In this document: positions 34,214-43,530 of the stretch, piece after piece
Layout of the letters: each line of letters opens with the position of its first letter
Numbering within the stretch: position 1 is the first letter of the stretch
DNA from: Leisingera methylohalidivorans DSM 14336
Lineage (GTDB): Bacteria; Pseudomonadota; Alphaproteobacteria; Rhodobacterales; Rhodobacteraceae
Length of the DNA stretch: 64,000 nucleotides
Direction: 5' to 3'
NCBI RefSeq assembly: GCF_000511355.1
Contig: NC_023135.1
Span: 4,080,901-4,144,900 of the forward strand
The notes under the pieces: generated by a model
What the model saw: only the letters and a program-made list of their open reading frames with translations
Told to the model about the DNA's origin: nothing
The model's database searches: none
Made by a program: the position numbers and the translations under genes

Positions 34214-35577
34214 AGACTGTTCAGCAGCTCCTTGATTGCGCTGCGGTAGCCGGCAACCACGCTGTCGCGGGCGATGTGGCGGCCCTGCTGCACCACATGG
34301 CGGCCGCCGCTCCAGACATCGGTCACGGTGTCGTCACCCGCCGCAAAACACAGCCCGTCCAGCATCTGCTCCGGCTTCAGTGCGCACAGCGCGGGCACGC
34401 CGCTGTCAAGGGCCACCAGATCCGCCAATGCACCTTCTTCGATCCGGCCGGCATCGCGGCCCAGGGCCTGCGCACCGCCCTTGGCTGCGCCCAAGTACAG
34501 CGTCTCGCCCACCGAGCCTTCGCCGGGCACCAGCACATTGCGTGCCAGATCCCGCAGGCGCTGGGAATACTCCAGCGTGCGCAGCTCCTCCGGCAGCGAA
34601 ATCCGCACGTTAGAGTCTGATCCGACCCCGAAAACGCCATCATGCGCCAGGTATTCCACCCCATTGAACGGCCCGTCGCCCAGGTTTGCCTCGGTGATCG
34701 GGCACAGGCCGGCCACGGCGCCGGATTGTGCCATGCTGATGGTTTCGGCACTGGTCATGTGAGTCGCGTGGATCAGGCACCATTTGCCATCAACCGGAGC
34801 ATTGCCCAGCAGCCATTCGACCGGCCGCGCGCCCAGCCAATCGCTGATGTCGGCCACTTCCTTGGGTTGCTCAGAAATATGGATATGCACCGGCAGGCTG
34901 CCCTGGATCTGCAGGACCTCGGCCAGATCCTCGGGGCATGTGGCGCGCAGGGAATGCGGTGCGATACCGACGCAGGCGTCCTGCGGCAGATCCCGTGCCG
35001 CAATATCACGGGCGCGGGCGACGAGATCAGCAAACTCAGCCACAGAACTGCCAAACCGCTGCTGACCACCATTCAAAGCCTGTTTTCCGGCTCCGCCGTA
35101 GGTATAGAGCACCGGCAGATGGGTAAGGCCGATACCGGTCTGGCTGGCAGCGGCAAAGACCCGCTCGCTGAGCTCGGTCAGTGAAGCAAAATGGGCGCCG
35201 CCCGGTTGGTGATGGACATAGTGGAATTCACCCACGGAGGCATAGCCTGCCTCCAGCATCTCCATGAAGACCAGCGCGGCAATGGCCTCATACTGCTCAG
35301 GCGTGATGCGGTCCATGAAGCGGTACATCAGCTCGCGCCAGGTCCAGAAGCTGTCCTTTCCGGCAGCACGGTATTCGGTCATACCGGCCATTGCGCGCTG
35401 GAAGGTGTGGGAATGCAGGTTACCCAGCGACGGCAGCAGCACATCTGCCAGTGTGTCGCCTGGCTGCGCCTGGGCATTGGTTTCCAGGGAGGAAATCCGG
35501 CCGTTGTCAACCGTCAGCCGGAGGTTCTCTGCCCACCCCTGGGGCAGGCGGGCGTGCTGGGCGAATATCGTCTGCAT
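34210..35577 (-). CDS. hutF: Formimidoylglutamate deiminase
   Basis: This 455-residue amidohydrolase converts N-formimidoyl-glutamate to N-formyl-glutamate plus ammonia in the five-step histidine pathway. The Zn-binding LPSLGNLHSHTFQRAMAGMT holds the HxH pair. EFHYVHHQPGG, the later HIHISEQPKEVADISDW and the Asp-bearing FGVGSDSNVRISLPEELRTL complete the TIM-barrel metal site as in HutF. The length is normal. It is convergent with hutD. hutH, hutU, hutI and hutG are absent from the window. Confidence 0.92.
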   Translation of the reverse strand: MQTIFAQHARLPQGWAENLRLTVDNGRISSLETNAQAQPGDTLADVLLPSLGNLHSHTFQRAMAGMTEYRAAGKDSFWTWRELMYRFMDRITPEQYEAIAALVFMEMLEAGYASVGEFHYVHHQPGGAHFASLTELSERVFAAASQTGIGLTHLPVLYTYGGAGKQALNGGQQRFGSSVAEFADLVARARDIAARDLPQDACVGIAPHSLRATCPEDLAEVLQIQGSLPVHIHISEQPKEVADISDWLGARPVEWLLGNAPVDGKWCLIHATHMTSAETISMAQSGAVAGLCPITEANLGDGPFNGVEYLAHDGVFGVGSDSNVRISLPEELRTLEYSQRLRDLARNVLVPGEGSVGETLYLGAAKGGAQALGRDAGRIEEGALADLVALDSGVPALCALKPEQMLDGLCFAAGDDTVTDVWSGGRHVVQQGRHIARDSVVAGYRSAIKELLNSL

Positions 35578-35644
35578 GAGACCCTCTTATGTGTAGATAT
35601 AATATTAATAGCGGCATGTTTAATGTGCTGCAAGAGTATTGCGC

Positions 35645-35705
35645 AGGAGGGGCGCTGCCCCTCGGCCTGGCGGCCTCAGCCCGGAGTATTGGCAACCAGA
35701 ATGAA
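35645..35705 (+). repeat. Interspersed intergenic repeat, copy A
   Basis: The blocks GGGGCGCTGCCCC, GGCCTGGCGGCC, CCCGGAGTATT and AACCAGAATGAA occur in this order and match copies at 22094-22155 (minus), 53881-53940 (minus) and 59304-59370 (plus). Confidence 0.65.
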
Positions 35706-35726
35706 TCTGGTGCATCTGCTGAAACG

Positions 35727-35753
35727 AAAAACGCGCCCGGTGAGGGGCGCGTT
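35727..35753 (-). terminator. Terminator of dapD
   Basis: On the minus strand, past the dapD stop, a 9-bp stem (AACGCGCCC with GGGCGCGTT) has a 6-base loop and is followed by TTTCG. Confidence 0.8.
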
Positions 35754-35779
35754 CTATGAGGTCTGAACTGTGGCGCGGG

Positions 35780-36607
35780 TCAGTCGCGCAGCAGTTCGTT
35801 GATGCCGGTCTTGGAGCGGGTTTTCTCATCAACCCGCTTCACGATCACCGCGCAGTAGAGGCTGATGTTGTTCTTGGAGGGCATCGAGCCTGCCACCACA
35901 ACCGAATAGGGCGGCACTTCACCATAGGTCACTTCGCCGGTCTCGCGGTCGACGATTTTGGTCGACTTGCCGATGAACACGCCCATGCCCAGAACCGATC
36001 CTTCGCGCACAATGCAGCCCTCGACTACTTCGGAACGGGCGCCGATGAAACAGTTGTCCTCGATGATGGTCGGGCCGGCCTGCATCGGCTCCAGCACGCC
36101 GCCGATACCGACGCCGCCGGAAAGGTGCACGTTCTTGCCGATCTGCGCGCAGGAGCCGACGGTGGCCCAGGTGTCAACCATTGTGCCTTCGCCGACATAG
36201 GCGCCGAGGTTCACGAAGGAGGGCATCAGCACAGCACCAGGCGCGACATAGGCGGATTTGCGGACGACGCAGTTGGGGACTGCGCGGAAGCCAGCGGATT
36301 TCCACTGGTCCTCGCCCCAGCCGGCAAACTTGCTGTCGACCTTGTCCCACCAGCCGCCGGCCTGCGGGCCGCCTTCGTGGATTTCCATGTCCTTGATGCG
36401 GAAGCCCAGCAACACTGCCTTCTTGGCCCATTGGTTCACGTGCCAGTCGCCGCTGTCCAGCTTCTCGGCCACCCGCAGGGACCCGGAATCCAGCGCGTTC
36501 AGGGTGTCTTCAATGGCTTCACGGGTCTCGCCGGTGGTGGCCGGGGTGATGGTGTCGCGCGCCTCCCAGGCGGCTTCGATTGCTGCTTCCAGCTGGGCGT
36601 TGGACAT
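35780..36607 (-). CDS. dapD: Tetrahydrodipicolinate N-succinyltransferase
   Basis: This 275-residue left-handed beta-helix enzyme makes N-succinyl-2-amino-6-ketopimelate in lysine/DAP synthesis. The N-terminal helix reads [20 protein letters not shown]. Hexapeptide repeats start near residue 125 ([20 protein letters not shown]) and continue through [20 protein letters not shown] and [20 protein letters not shown]. The start at 36607 has GGAGG ten bases ahead. It lies before its own terminator. Confidence 0.94.
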   Translation of the reverse strand: MSNAQLEAAIEAAWEARDTITPATTGETREAIEDTLNALDSGSLRVAEKLDSGDWHVNQWAKKAVLLGFRIKDMEIHEGGPQAGGWWDKVDSKFAGWGEDQWKSAGFRAVPNCVVRKSAYVAPGAVLMPSFVNLGAYVGEGTMVDTWATVGSCAQIGKNVHLSGGVGIGGVLEPMQAGPTIIEDNCFIGARSEVVEGCIVREGSVLGMGVFIGKSTKIVDRETGEVTYGEVPPYSVVVAGSMPSKNNISLYCAVIVKRVDEKTRSKTGINELLRD

Positions 36608-36717
36608 GGGGGTTCCTCCGGCATCCGTTAGATTCGGGGTTACATAACGGCAATCTGCCCGCAGGTCATGTCCGGATTGCGTCCAAATTGCCTCTCTGCA
36701 CGGCGTTTTGCCTGCTG

Positions 36718-37317
36718 TCAGCGCACCCGGCGCAAGTGGCGGCGCAGGATTTCGCAGGCTCCGGCGGCGTCGCGGCGGACCATAGCCTGCACGATTGCGG
36801 CATGGTCGCTGTCCACCCGGCGGGTCCATCGGTGCTGCCAGTTGGCAAACAGATGGCGGGCGGCAGCGATGTGCAGATCGTCGATCGAGGCCAGCAGCCG
36901 CGGCATTGCACAGGGGGTCAGTATCACCTTGTGAAAGGCGCGGTTTAACCGCTCCCAACTGGCCATATCCTCAGCCGCATCACAGGCCAGGCGGGCGGAC
37001 TCGGCGGCTTCGATGTCCTCGGGTGTGAGGCGGGCGAATGCGTGTGTGAGGGCCAGGACCTCCAGCGCGACCCGCATCGCGATTACTTCGCGGATTTCGG
37101 AAGGGTCCAGGGCGCTGACACGGGTGCCGCGGCGGGGTTCGGATTTGGCGAGCCCATGCGCCTCCAGCCGCAGCAAGGCCTCGCGCACGGGCACATGGCT
37201 TGCCTCAAACTCGCGTGCGATATGGTCCTGGCGCAGCCTTTCGCCGGCAGGGAGGCCGCCCGTAATAATGCGCTCGCTCAAGCTTTGATAAATCGTGTCG
37301 GCAATGGTTTCGGACAT
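36718..37317 (-). CDS. GntR-family regulator (FCD type)
   Basis: This 199-residue regulator has an N-terminal wHTH ([20 protein letters not shown], then [20 protein letters not shown]) and a helical FCD domain. Its metal or ligand His residues lie in [20 protein letters not shown] and [20 protein letters not shown]. It is 38 bp downstream of a PLP-dependent dehydratase gene on the same strand, so the two may be cotranscribed. The ligand could be an amino or hydroxy acid; this is inference. Confidence 0.83.
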   Translation of the reverse strand: MSETIADTIYQSLSERIITGGLPAGERLRQDHIAREFEASHVPVREALLRLEAHGLAKSEPRRGTRVSALDPSEIREVIAMRVALEVLALTHAFARLTPEDIEAAESARLACDAAEDMASWERLNRAFHKVILTPCAMPRLLASIDDLHIAAARHLFANWQHRWTRRVDSDHAAIVQAMVRRDAAGACEILRRHLRRVR

Positions 37318-37355
37318 GTATTGGCGATACCGGGGCCGCTTCCTGCCCGCAAGGG

Positions 37356-38276
37356 TTATCCCAAGGGGTCCGGGGCTATATTGCCGCCGCAGATCAGCAC
37401 TGCCACACGCTCGCCGGGCGCAGGGCGGTAGGCGCCGCACATCAGCGCAGCCAGAGCGGTGGCGCCTGCGGGTTCGGCCAGGATGCGCCGTTCGCGCCAC
37501 AGTGCGGTCTGGGCCTTGACGATGGCGCTGTCCGGTACGGTCACCGATGTCAGGTCTTGTGCCGATGCAAGCTCGAAACAGATGGCGCCGATGCGTTTTG
37601 CGCCAAGGGCGTTGGCCGCAATGCCGGAGACATCCACATCCACCGGTTGGCGGGCCTGCAATGCCGCATGCAGCGCGCAGGAGGTTCCGGGCTCTACCGC
37701 AACGATCTTCTTTGTGCCACGGAACCAAGCCAGCGCGCCGGCAATCAGCCCGCCGCCGCCCACCGCGATCAGGAGGGTATCCGCCTCAAGGCCTTGGGCC
37801 TGCCATTCGGCAAAGCAGGTGCCCTGGCCCGCAACGGTGGCGGGTGCATCATAGGCATGGACTTGCATTGCGCCGGTTGCAGCTTCGTAGGACTGCGCTT
37901 GCTCCAATGCGTTGGCATAGGCGCCAGGCACGACCTGCAGATCGGCGCCGTTGCTTTCGATCAGGGAAATTTTTGCAGGGCCGGCCATTTCGGGCACATA
38001 GACCCGGGCCTTGTGGCCCAGCTGATGCGCGGCAAAGGCCGCCGCGGCGCCGTGGTTGCCGCCGGAAGCTGCCACCAATCCGGCCGGGGGCACTGGCTGG
38101 CTTAGCAATGTGTTGAAGGCTCCGCGCGCCTTGAAGCTGCCGGTATGCTGCAAGTGCTCCAGCTTCAGCGCCACTGGGAAACCCAATCCGAAGCCCTGCG
38201 TCTGCATCACCGGGGTCTGCTGCACATAGGGGCTAATGCGTTCTGCCGCGTCCCTGATTTCTACCTGCCAGTCCAT
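37356..38276 (-). CDS. PLP-dependent threonine/serine dehydratase-like enzyme
   Basis: This 306-residue fold-type II enzyme has the PLP Lys in LQHTGSFKARGAFNTLL, the phosphate loop in SGGNHGAAAAFAAHQLGHKA and a Gly-rich loop LLIAVGGGGLIAGAL. It resembles catabolic threonine dehydratase or serine/threonine ammonia-lyase without the ACT regulatory domain of IlvA. The neighbouring GntR gene suggests control by its substrate. The start at 38276 has AGGAG before it; a longer reading frame would add 19 Arg/Ala-rich residues. Hydroxyaspartate or diaminopropionate lyases are alternatives. Confidence 0.8.
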   Translation of the reverse strand: MDWQVEIRDAAERISPYVQQTPVMQTQGFGLGFPVALKLEHLQHTGSFKARGAFNTLLSQPVPPAGLVAASGGNHGAAAAFAAHQLGHKARVYVPEMAGPAKISLIESNGADLQVVPGAYANALEQAQSYEAATGAMQVHAYDAPATVAGQGTCFAEWQAQGLEADTLLIAVGGGGLIAGALAWFRGTKKIVAVEPGTSCALHAALQARQPVDVDVSGIAANALGAKRIGAICFELASAQDLTSVTVPDSAIVKAQTALWRERRILAEPAGATALAALMCGAYRPAPGERVAVLICGGNIAPDPLG

Positions 38277-38423
38277 TTTCCGTGCTCCTTGTGTGCCGCG
38301 GTGGAACCTTAGCCGCGCGGCCGCCGGGTGCAAGCGGGCAGTAGCATTTCCTGTATTCTTGATTGGCGCTAACGGCTAATGGCGGCTACAAAGGGAGTCC
38401 TGTCTATTAATTTGGGATTTTCT

Positions 38424-39272
38424 ATGACCGAAGACCGCCACAGCCGTTTCCGCGATGCCCATTCCGACCGGGACCAAGCCGAACATGTGCCTGCCACGCC
38501 GCAGACCCAGGCGCCTGCCTACCGGCTTGCCTTTGCCGATGAAGAATTTCTGTGCCGCAAGGAACTGCGCCCGGTGCGGCTGCAGCTGGAGTTGCTGAAG
38601 GCGGAGTTGATGCTGAACGAGCATGGCATTGAAAGCACCATCGTGATGTTCGGCGGCGCCCGCATTCCGGATCCCGAGCACAAGGATCAGGCGCGGACCC
38701 AAACGCTGGCGGATCTGTCGCATTTCTATGATGAGGCGCGCGAGTTCGCCCGGCTGATGACTGAGAAGTCAAAGCAAAGCGGCGGCCGCCAGAATGTGAT
38801 CGTAACCGGCGGCGGTCCTGGTGTGATGGAGGCGGGCAATCGCGGTGCATTAGAAGCAGGCGGCCAGTCCATTGGCCTGTCAATCGTGCTGCCGCATGAG
38901 CAGGCGCCCAACGGGTACGTGACGCCGGACCTCAGCTTTAATTTTCACTACTTCGCGATCCGTAAGATGCATTTCCTGATGCGGGCGCGGGCTATAACCG
39001 TGTTCCCTGGCGGTTTTGGCACCTTGGATGAGCTGTTCGAGAGCCTGACGCTGATCCAGACCGGCCGGATGGAACGGGTTCCGTTCCTGCTGTTTGGCAA
39101 GGCGTTCTGGGACAAAATCATTAATTGGGAAGCGCTGGCCGATGCCGGCACCATTTCGGATCAGGATCTGGACCTGTTCCGCGTGGTCGACACCGCCCAA
39201 CAAGCGGTGGAGATTATCGACAACTGGGAGCCCGCGCCGCCGCGCGATAGCCTGCCCGGGCGCGACCGCTAA
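38424..39272 (+). CDS. LOG-family nucleotide 5'-monophosphate nucleosidase-like protein
   Basis: This 282-residue protein has the Rossmann core with VTGGGPGVMEAGNRGALEAG and TVFPGGFGTLDELFESLTLI, the PGGxGTxxE signature shared with LOG cytokinin-activating enzymes and PpnN. It is longer than plant LOG (about 200) at the N-terminus, as in the larger TIGR00730 or YgdH-like group. Likely reaction: removal of ribose 5-phosphate from a nucleotide. The start at 38424 is preferred; ATG 38379 would add 15 residues. It is divergent from the dehydratase. Confidence 0.82.
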   Translation: MTEDRHSRFRDAHSDRDQAEHVPATPQTQAPAYRLAFADEEFLCRKELRPVRLQLELLKAELMLNEHGIESTIVMFGGARIPDPEHKDQARTQTLADLSHFYDEAREFARLMTEKSKQSGGRQNVIVTGGGPGVMEAGNRGALEAGGQSIGLSIVLPHEQAPNGYVTPDLSFNFHYFAIRKMHFLMRARAITVFPGGFGTLDELFESLTLIQTGRMERVPFLLFGKAFWDKIINWEALADAGTISDQDLDLFRVVDTAQQAVEIIDNWEPAPPRDSLPGRDR

Positions 39273-39302
39273 GCGCCGTCTGCAATGCAGCTGCTGCCAG
39301 GA

Positions 39303-39512
39303 TCAGGCGAATTCCGGCGGCAGTCTGCCGATCTCGTCACCGGTGTTGAGCGGGGTGAGGATCTGGGCGCCTTCAATGGTTTTTACGGAATAGCCGTAAC
39401 CGCGCAGGCGGAATTTCTATTCGCGCGGACTAAGAGCCTTTTCCCGTTCGCTGCAGATAAAGTCCAGCACGCTGGGGTCGATCGGGGCAGTCTTGCGTTC
39501 CATCGGAGCCAT
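39303..39512 (-). pseudogene. Small gene broken by one nonsense codon
   Basis: A 69-residue frame reads MAPMERKTAPIDPSVLDFIC, then SEREKALSPRE, a TAG at codon 32 (39417-39419), then KFRLRGYGYSVKTIEGAQIL and TPLNTGDEIGRLPPEFA. The part after the stop is as protein-like as the part before, which suggests a single nonsense mutation. The family is not recognised. An alternative is a 31-residue peptide that ends at the stop. Confidence 0.4.
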
Positions 39513-39660
39513 TGTTGAGCCCTTCTGAAAGTGGATTGTCCGCGTGTAGGAAGCTGTTGCCTGCAGGCGGCGGAATTTAAGCTGCATTGTGGAAAGAATG
39601 CGTCGGGCTGACCTGCGCACCGGAGGGCGGCTCTTGCGCAACACCTCTCAGGTGTCAGCC

Positions 39661-40570
39661 TGATCAGCCCCACCTGAGTGGTCCAGTTTGAATGTTAGTG
39701 CATGACCGGCCTGGGTTCCATCGGGATGATGGTTTCCGGGGCCGGCGGGCGATAGCCCAAGGCACTGTGCGGACGTTTGGTGGTGTAGTATTTCCTACAG
39801 CTTTCGATGATAATTTGTGCTTCCCGTAGCGCGTAGAAGACCTCGCCGTTCAGCAGTTCATCCCTGAACCGAGCGTTGAAGCTTTCACAATAGCCGTTTT
39901 CCCATGGCGATCCCGGCTCGATGCAGGCGGTCTTGGCCCCGGCGGCAGCGATCCGATCTTGGACGGCCTGGGCAATGAACTCAGGGCCGTCGTCTGACCG
40001 GATGCGGGCCGGAACCCTGCGAAGGATCATCAGCTCCGTCAACGCGCCGATAAACTCGGTCGGGTTCAGCTTCTGCTTCACACGGATGGCCAGGCAATCC
40101 CGGCTGTGTTCATCCAGAATGTTCAATGTCCTGAACGCCCTGCCATCATCTGTCCGGTGATGCACGAAGCCGTGCGGCCAAACAGGGTCGCCATACTCTG
40201 GCCGCAAACGAACGCATGAGCCGCCGTTCAGCCACAACCTCTCCTTCCTGGGCGGGTCCCGGCAGGATAAGCTTGTCCAGCGTCAGGTCAGACACCGCTC
40301 GACGCAGCCGGTCATTCTCCTTCTGAAGCCGCTTTAGTTCCTTCAGTTGGTCTGTTCCCATGTGGCCATACTGCTTACGCCAGCGATAGAAGGGCTGCTC
40401 TGTAATCTGCACCTGTCGAATTGCATCAACGCGCGGCATTCCCTGGCCGCACAGCACCTCAACCTGCCGTAACTTCGTGACAATCTCTTCCGGTTTTTGC
40501 CGTTTGTCTCCCATCTTTGATCCTCCCTTTCCTAACGAAAGCGGCAGACCACTCCAGTGGGGGAGGATCG
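39661..40570 (-). mobile_element. Deleted IS3-family insertion sequence
   Basis: The left end starts TGATCAGCCCCACCTGAGTG; the right end, reversed, reads CGATCCTCCCCCACTGGAGT. They are imperfect inverted repeats of about 26 bp. The 910-bp length against about 1.3 kb for a complete element comes from a deletion that joins orfA to the last part of orfB. A TniQ relic starts immediately to the right. Confidence 0.85.
39695..40514 (-). pseudogene. IS3-family transposase, orfA with truncated orfB
   Basis: orfA starts at 40514 (MGDKRQKPEEIVTKLRQVEV) and keeps its HTH and the LKRLQKENDRLRRAVSDLTL leucine zipper up to LDKLIL. The N-terminal part of orfB is missing. The integrase core resumes in another frame as LWLNGGSCVRLRP, then HGFVHHRTDDGRAFRTLNIL, where the first catalytic Asp is replaced by Gly. 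RSDDGPEFIAQAV (second Asp) and SPWENGYCESFNARFRDELL (Glu) follow, ending near PRPVMH. The deletion and the lost Asp make it inactive. Confidence 0.85.
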
Positions 40571-40589
40571 CCCGCTAGGATAGTAAATG

Positions 40590-41926
40590 ATGTATAGTCA
40601 GGATCTTTGGACGGGGACCGCCGTCCTACCACCACTTTCGACTTTTGGCTGGACGACAGATTGTTGGACATTACATCTGGCAACTGGCTCGACGGAATGC
40701 CGCTCCATGCGACCGCGACCTTTTGTTTTCTTCTGGGCAACACGCCTGTACCACATGATGAAAGTGCCCCAATCGACCGCAATATGAGAAATCGAAGGTT
40801 CCTCTACCAGAAGGGATATGAAGTAGCGTAGGGGGGGAGCAGGCAATCCGCGATGCCCTTCAGACCCACCAGATGACCGCATGTCCTCCACGCTTCGGCC
40901 CCAAGCGAACCTTCCCTTTGCTGTATGAACGGCTCTGGTACCAATGTCGCGGCAACCCCGACTTCGCGCCTTTTCGAGAAATACTCTGCGCTCACACGCA
41001 GTAAACTTGGGCGATCGGCAAAGGTGAAGAGCTTACGGGAGAGCCAGTTTCGAAGCGTCGCCTGCATTCCATCAGCACGGCATGCCGTGCAACACGCGTT
41101 GACCGGAAAGGGCTGCGTAAAACGCATCTCCGATGCGGGACTGGTTCCTGATCAAGGCAAAGGCTTGCCAGATGCATGGGAGGTCTTTGATGCAGATGCA
41201 GCAAAGCCTATTCTAGAAGAGTTGATCGCACTTGTTCAAGCCCACGCGTTCGCCAGCCTCATTGGGGCATCCCGGTCGCAGTTCGATATTCTCGTCGACG
41301 ACCGGGTATTGGACCCCCTTCTGACTGGCACAAATGTTAAAACGGTCTGACTACCAGCAGACGGGCAGGCTTTCGTTGAGAGTCTGCTCACCACGGATGT
41401 CCCACTGCGGAACGCGCCAAGCAATTGGATTCACATTTCCCGGTCTGCCCAAAAATTGAAGATCCGGCCTGATGAGATCATATCCGCGATCCGGGATGGC
41501 CGTCTCATACGTACCGGTAACCACACAGGTTTCGAAGGCTACGCCGCCGTCTTTGTGGATCACGCCGAGGTTTCGGGAGTGCTGGGCAAAAATTCCTCTC
41601 CAGGCAAGCCCATTGAAGTTTTCGCAAAATGGGGTGGCGTGAGCCGGCCAAGCCGGATGCGACGCCTAGTGATCAACGGGCACACGCCTGCAACCAAAAT
41701 GAAAACCCCAAGGACAAATGCCGAACTATTTTCCTCCACGTCAGAGAACATTGACGCCTTCCACCGCAAGAGTCTGACACCGCGTACATTGGCCAAGGAC
41801 CTAGGGCGCAGCTGGAAAGGCGTGAGCGCCGAAGTTCGAGCAAGGGCGATCGAGCCGTTCTCGCCGGATGGAGCGGACTTTGGCAACCTCTACCTGCGTG
41901 AGAAAGTACTGTCCCCAAAAAGCTAA
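40590..41926 (+). pseudogene. Decayed TniQ-family gene
   Basis: Segments in order read FDFWLDDRLLDITSGNWLDG (from 40626). After a frameshift at a run of seven Gs near 40831 comes GEQAIRDALQTHQMTACPPR, then FGPKRTFPLLYERLWYQC. A TAA near 41003 precedes TWAIGKGEELTGEPVSKRRL. A frame return near 41085 leads to KGLPDAWEVFDADAAKPILE. A TGA at 41348 is followed, in the same frame, by QAFVESLLTTDVPLRNAPSN to ARAIEPFSPDGADFGNLYLR. The YERLW...GEPVSKRRLHS pattern is TniQ-like. The 5' end is cut at the IS3 edge. Confidence 0.65.
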
Positions 41927-42245
41927 GGCCAAAGTCAGCGTCCGAACGACAAAGGGCGGAGCATTGTGCTCCGCCCTTTATTTTATGGCTCATTCTTCAA
42001 CCCGGAAAACAGATAGTGTGAATTTCGGAAAATTCATGGTGTGCCTGACATCAGACATCGAGACGCCGTGATAATGTCGGCCGGAGAACCGGCGGGAAAG
42101 CAGAAGTCAGCAGGCAGATTTCATGCAGTAAGTTGCCATTTGCCGCAAATTGTCATTCTTCGCTCGGCTTGAAGCTAAAAGCGGGCCAAACTCGGCCACA
42201 TTTGCAAACAAAAACTTACCGGTGACAGAATAGTGGAGGCAGCTG
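41927..42245. other. Intergenic region before the RTX protease
   Basis: About 320 bp with no credible gene. It starts with a terminator hairpin (41951-41985), then a small GCCGG-AGAA-CCGGC stem near 42080. The last 100 bp are AT-richer and should hold the protease promoter. GTGGAGGCAGCTG-ATG gives the ribosome site. Confidence 0.5.
41951..41985 (+). terminator. Rho-independent terminator
   Basis: A 13-bp stem (AAAGGGCGGAGCA with TGCTCCGCCCTTT, loop TTG) is followed by ATTTTA, downstream of the TniQ relic. Confidence 0.85.
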
Positions 42246-43487
42246 ATGTCCGAAGTTACAGATTACACGGCTCTTTTAGCATATACATCGGACTTCAGAA
42301 TCCGCTGGAACAGCCTGACTGATCTCGGGACACAAACTGTGGTGACATACCGCTTTGTTGAAAGCGGCGACCTTGGGAATGTGGCAGACGACCCTTATAA
42401 TGCCACCAGCTATTGGTCCTTCAACAGCACGCAGCGCGACTATTTCCGCCAGGCCCTCGCGGAGTATGAGGACGCATGCGGATTGCTGTTTGTCGAAATG
42501 GACGGACCGGCTATGATCAACGCCTTTGGGTACAACGGCGGCTCTGCTGCAGGCTGGGCGGATCTTGCCTGGTCCAGCTCCTACTCCACCAATGAGGGAG
42601 AGCTGGCGATCGAGGGAAGCAGCATGGCGCCGGGCTCCTATGGATATGAAACGGTGCTGCATGAGATCGGTCATGCACTCGGTCTGGAGCATCCGCATGA
42701 CGGTGAAGAGACGCTGGCCGACCACCTGGACGACCAGGAACATACCGTGATGACCTACAACTATGCCGGCTATAGCGTCACGGAGCTGGGGACTTTTGAC
42801 GTGCAAGCTCTGACCCATCTTTACGGCGATACCGGCGGAACCGCTGGATGGAGAGCTTACGCCAATTCGGCGGGCGACGTGGTGATCAAGGCCAGCAGCC
42901 GCGCAGAAACTGTGTTGGCGACCGGGCAGGATACCAATATTTATGCCAAGGGCGGCGAAGATACCGTCATCGGACGCGAAGCGGATGACCGCCTGTTCGG
43001 CGGCGGCGGCGCTGACAGTCTTATCGGCGGCTATGGCGAAGACAGGCTAGCGGGCGGCAAGGGCTCGGATATTCTGATCGGCGGCTTGGATGAGACCGAT
43101 TATTCTGGCGACAACGGTGAAGACGATATTTTGAAAGGAAATGGCGGCAGGGACACGCTTTACGGCGGTCAGGGGGATGACAGGCTGATCGGTGGCCACG
43201 GTAAAGACCGCCTTGTCGGCGGCGAAGGGGCTGACGTCCTGACGGGCGGCAAACATGCGGATGTCTTTGTGTTCGTGTCTGCCGATTATTGGGATGACCA
43301 AGTCATAAAAGATTTTGGCAAGGGCGATGACCGGATCGAGTTCTTGGACACCTCAATAGACGATTTCAGCGATCTGACTATCACGCAAGTAAATGGCAAC
43401 ACGCTGATCGACTATTACGGCAGTTTCAATATCGAGCTGACCGGCTACACGGGCACGCTTACTGAGGACCACTTCCTGTTTACCTGA
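42246..43487 (+). CDS. Serralysin-type RTX metalloprotease
   Basis: This 413-residue secreted zinc protease carries HEIGHALGLEHPH at residues 139-151 (three His Zn ligands plus catalytic Glu). The Met-turn is in EHTVMTYNYAG, and TFDVQALTHLYG ends the catalytic domain. Residues about 235-340 are Ca2+-binding RTX nonapeptides (GGEDTVIG, GGQGDDRLIGGHGKDRLVGG). The last residues (TEDHFLFT) are a hydrophobic type I secretion signal, and no N-terminal signal peptide is present. It has no linked ABC/MFP exporter genes or inhibitor, so it must use a transporter elsewhere. Confidence 0.9.
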   Translation: MSEVTDYTALLAYTSDFRIRWNSLTDLGTQTVVTYRFVESGDLGNVADDPYNATSYWSFNSTQRDYFRQALAEYEDACGLLFVEMDGPAMINAFGYNGGSAAGWADLAWSSSYSTNEGELAIEGSSMAPGSYGYETVLHEIGHALGLEHPHDGEETLADHLDDQEHTVMTYNYAGYSVTELGTFDVQALTHLYGDTGGTAGWRAYANSAGDVVIKASSRAETVLATGQDTNIYAKGGEDTVIGREADDRLFGGGGADSLIGGYGEDRLAGGKGSDILIGGLDETDYSGDNGEDDILKGNGGRDTLYGGQGDDRLIGGHGKDRLVGGEGADVLTGGKHADVFVFVSADYWDDQVIKDFGKGDDRIEFLDTSIDDFSDLTITQVNGNTLIDYYGSFNIELTGYTGTLTEDHFLFT

Positions 43488-43530
43488 TACGGCAGCCGGG
43501 GACCCTGCCGGGCCGGGGCCGGAGCCGGGG

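Noticed and set aside
36430-36450. GGTTCACGTGCC in dapD as a parS site
   Set aside because: The flanks do not continue the palindrome; it is ordinary coding sequence.
40598-40891. Minus-strand open frame right of the IS3 element
   Set aside because: The opposite strand reads as segments of the TniQ relic; this frame has no ribosome site or family pattern.
39303-42245. A CRISPR-associated or Tn7-like transposon around the TniQ relic
   Set aside because: No Cas genes, repeats with spacers, TnsB/TnsC-like genes or matching transposon ends are visible, so only an isolated, decayed TniQ gene can be claimed.
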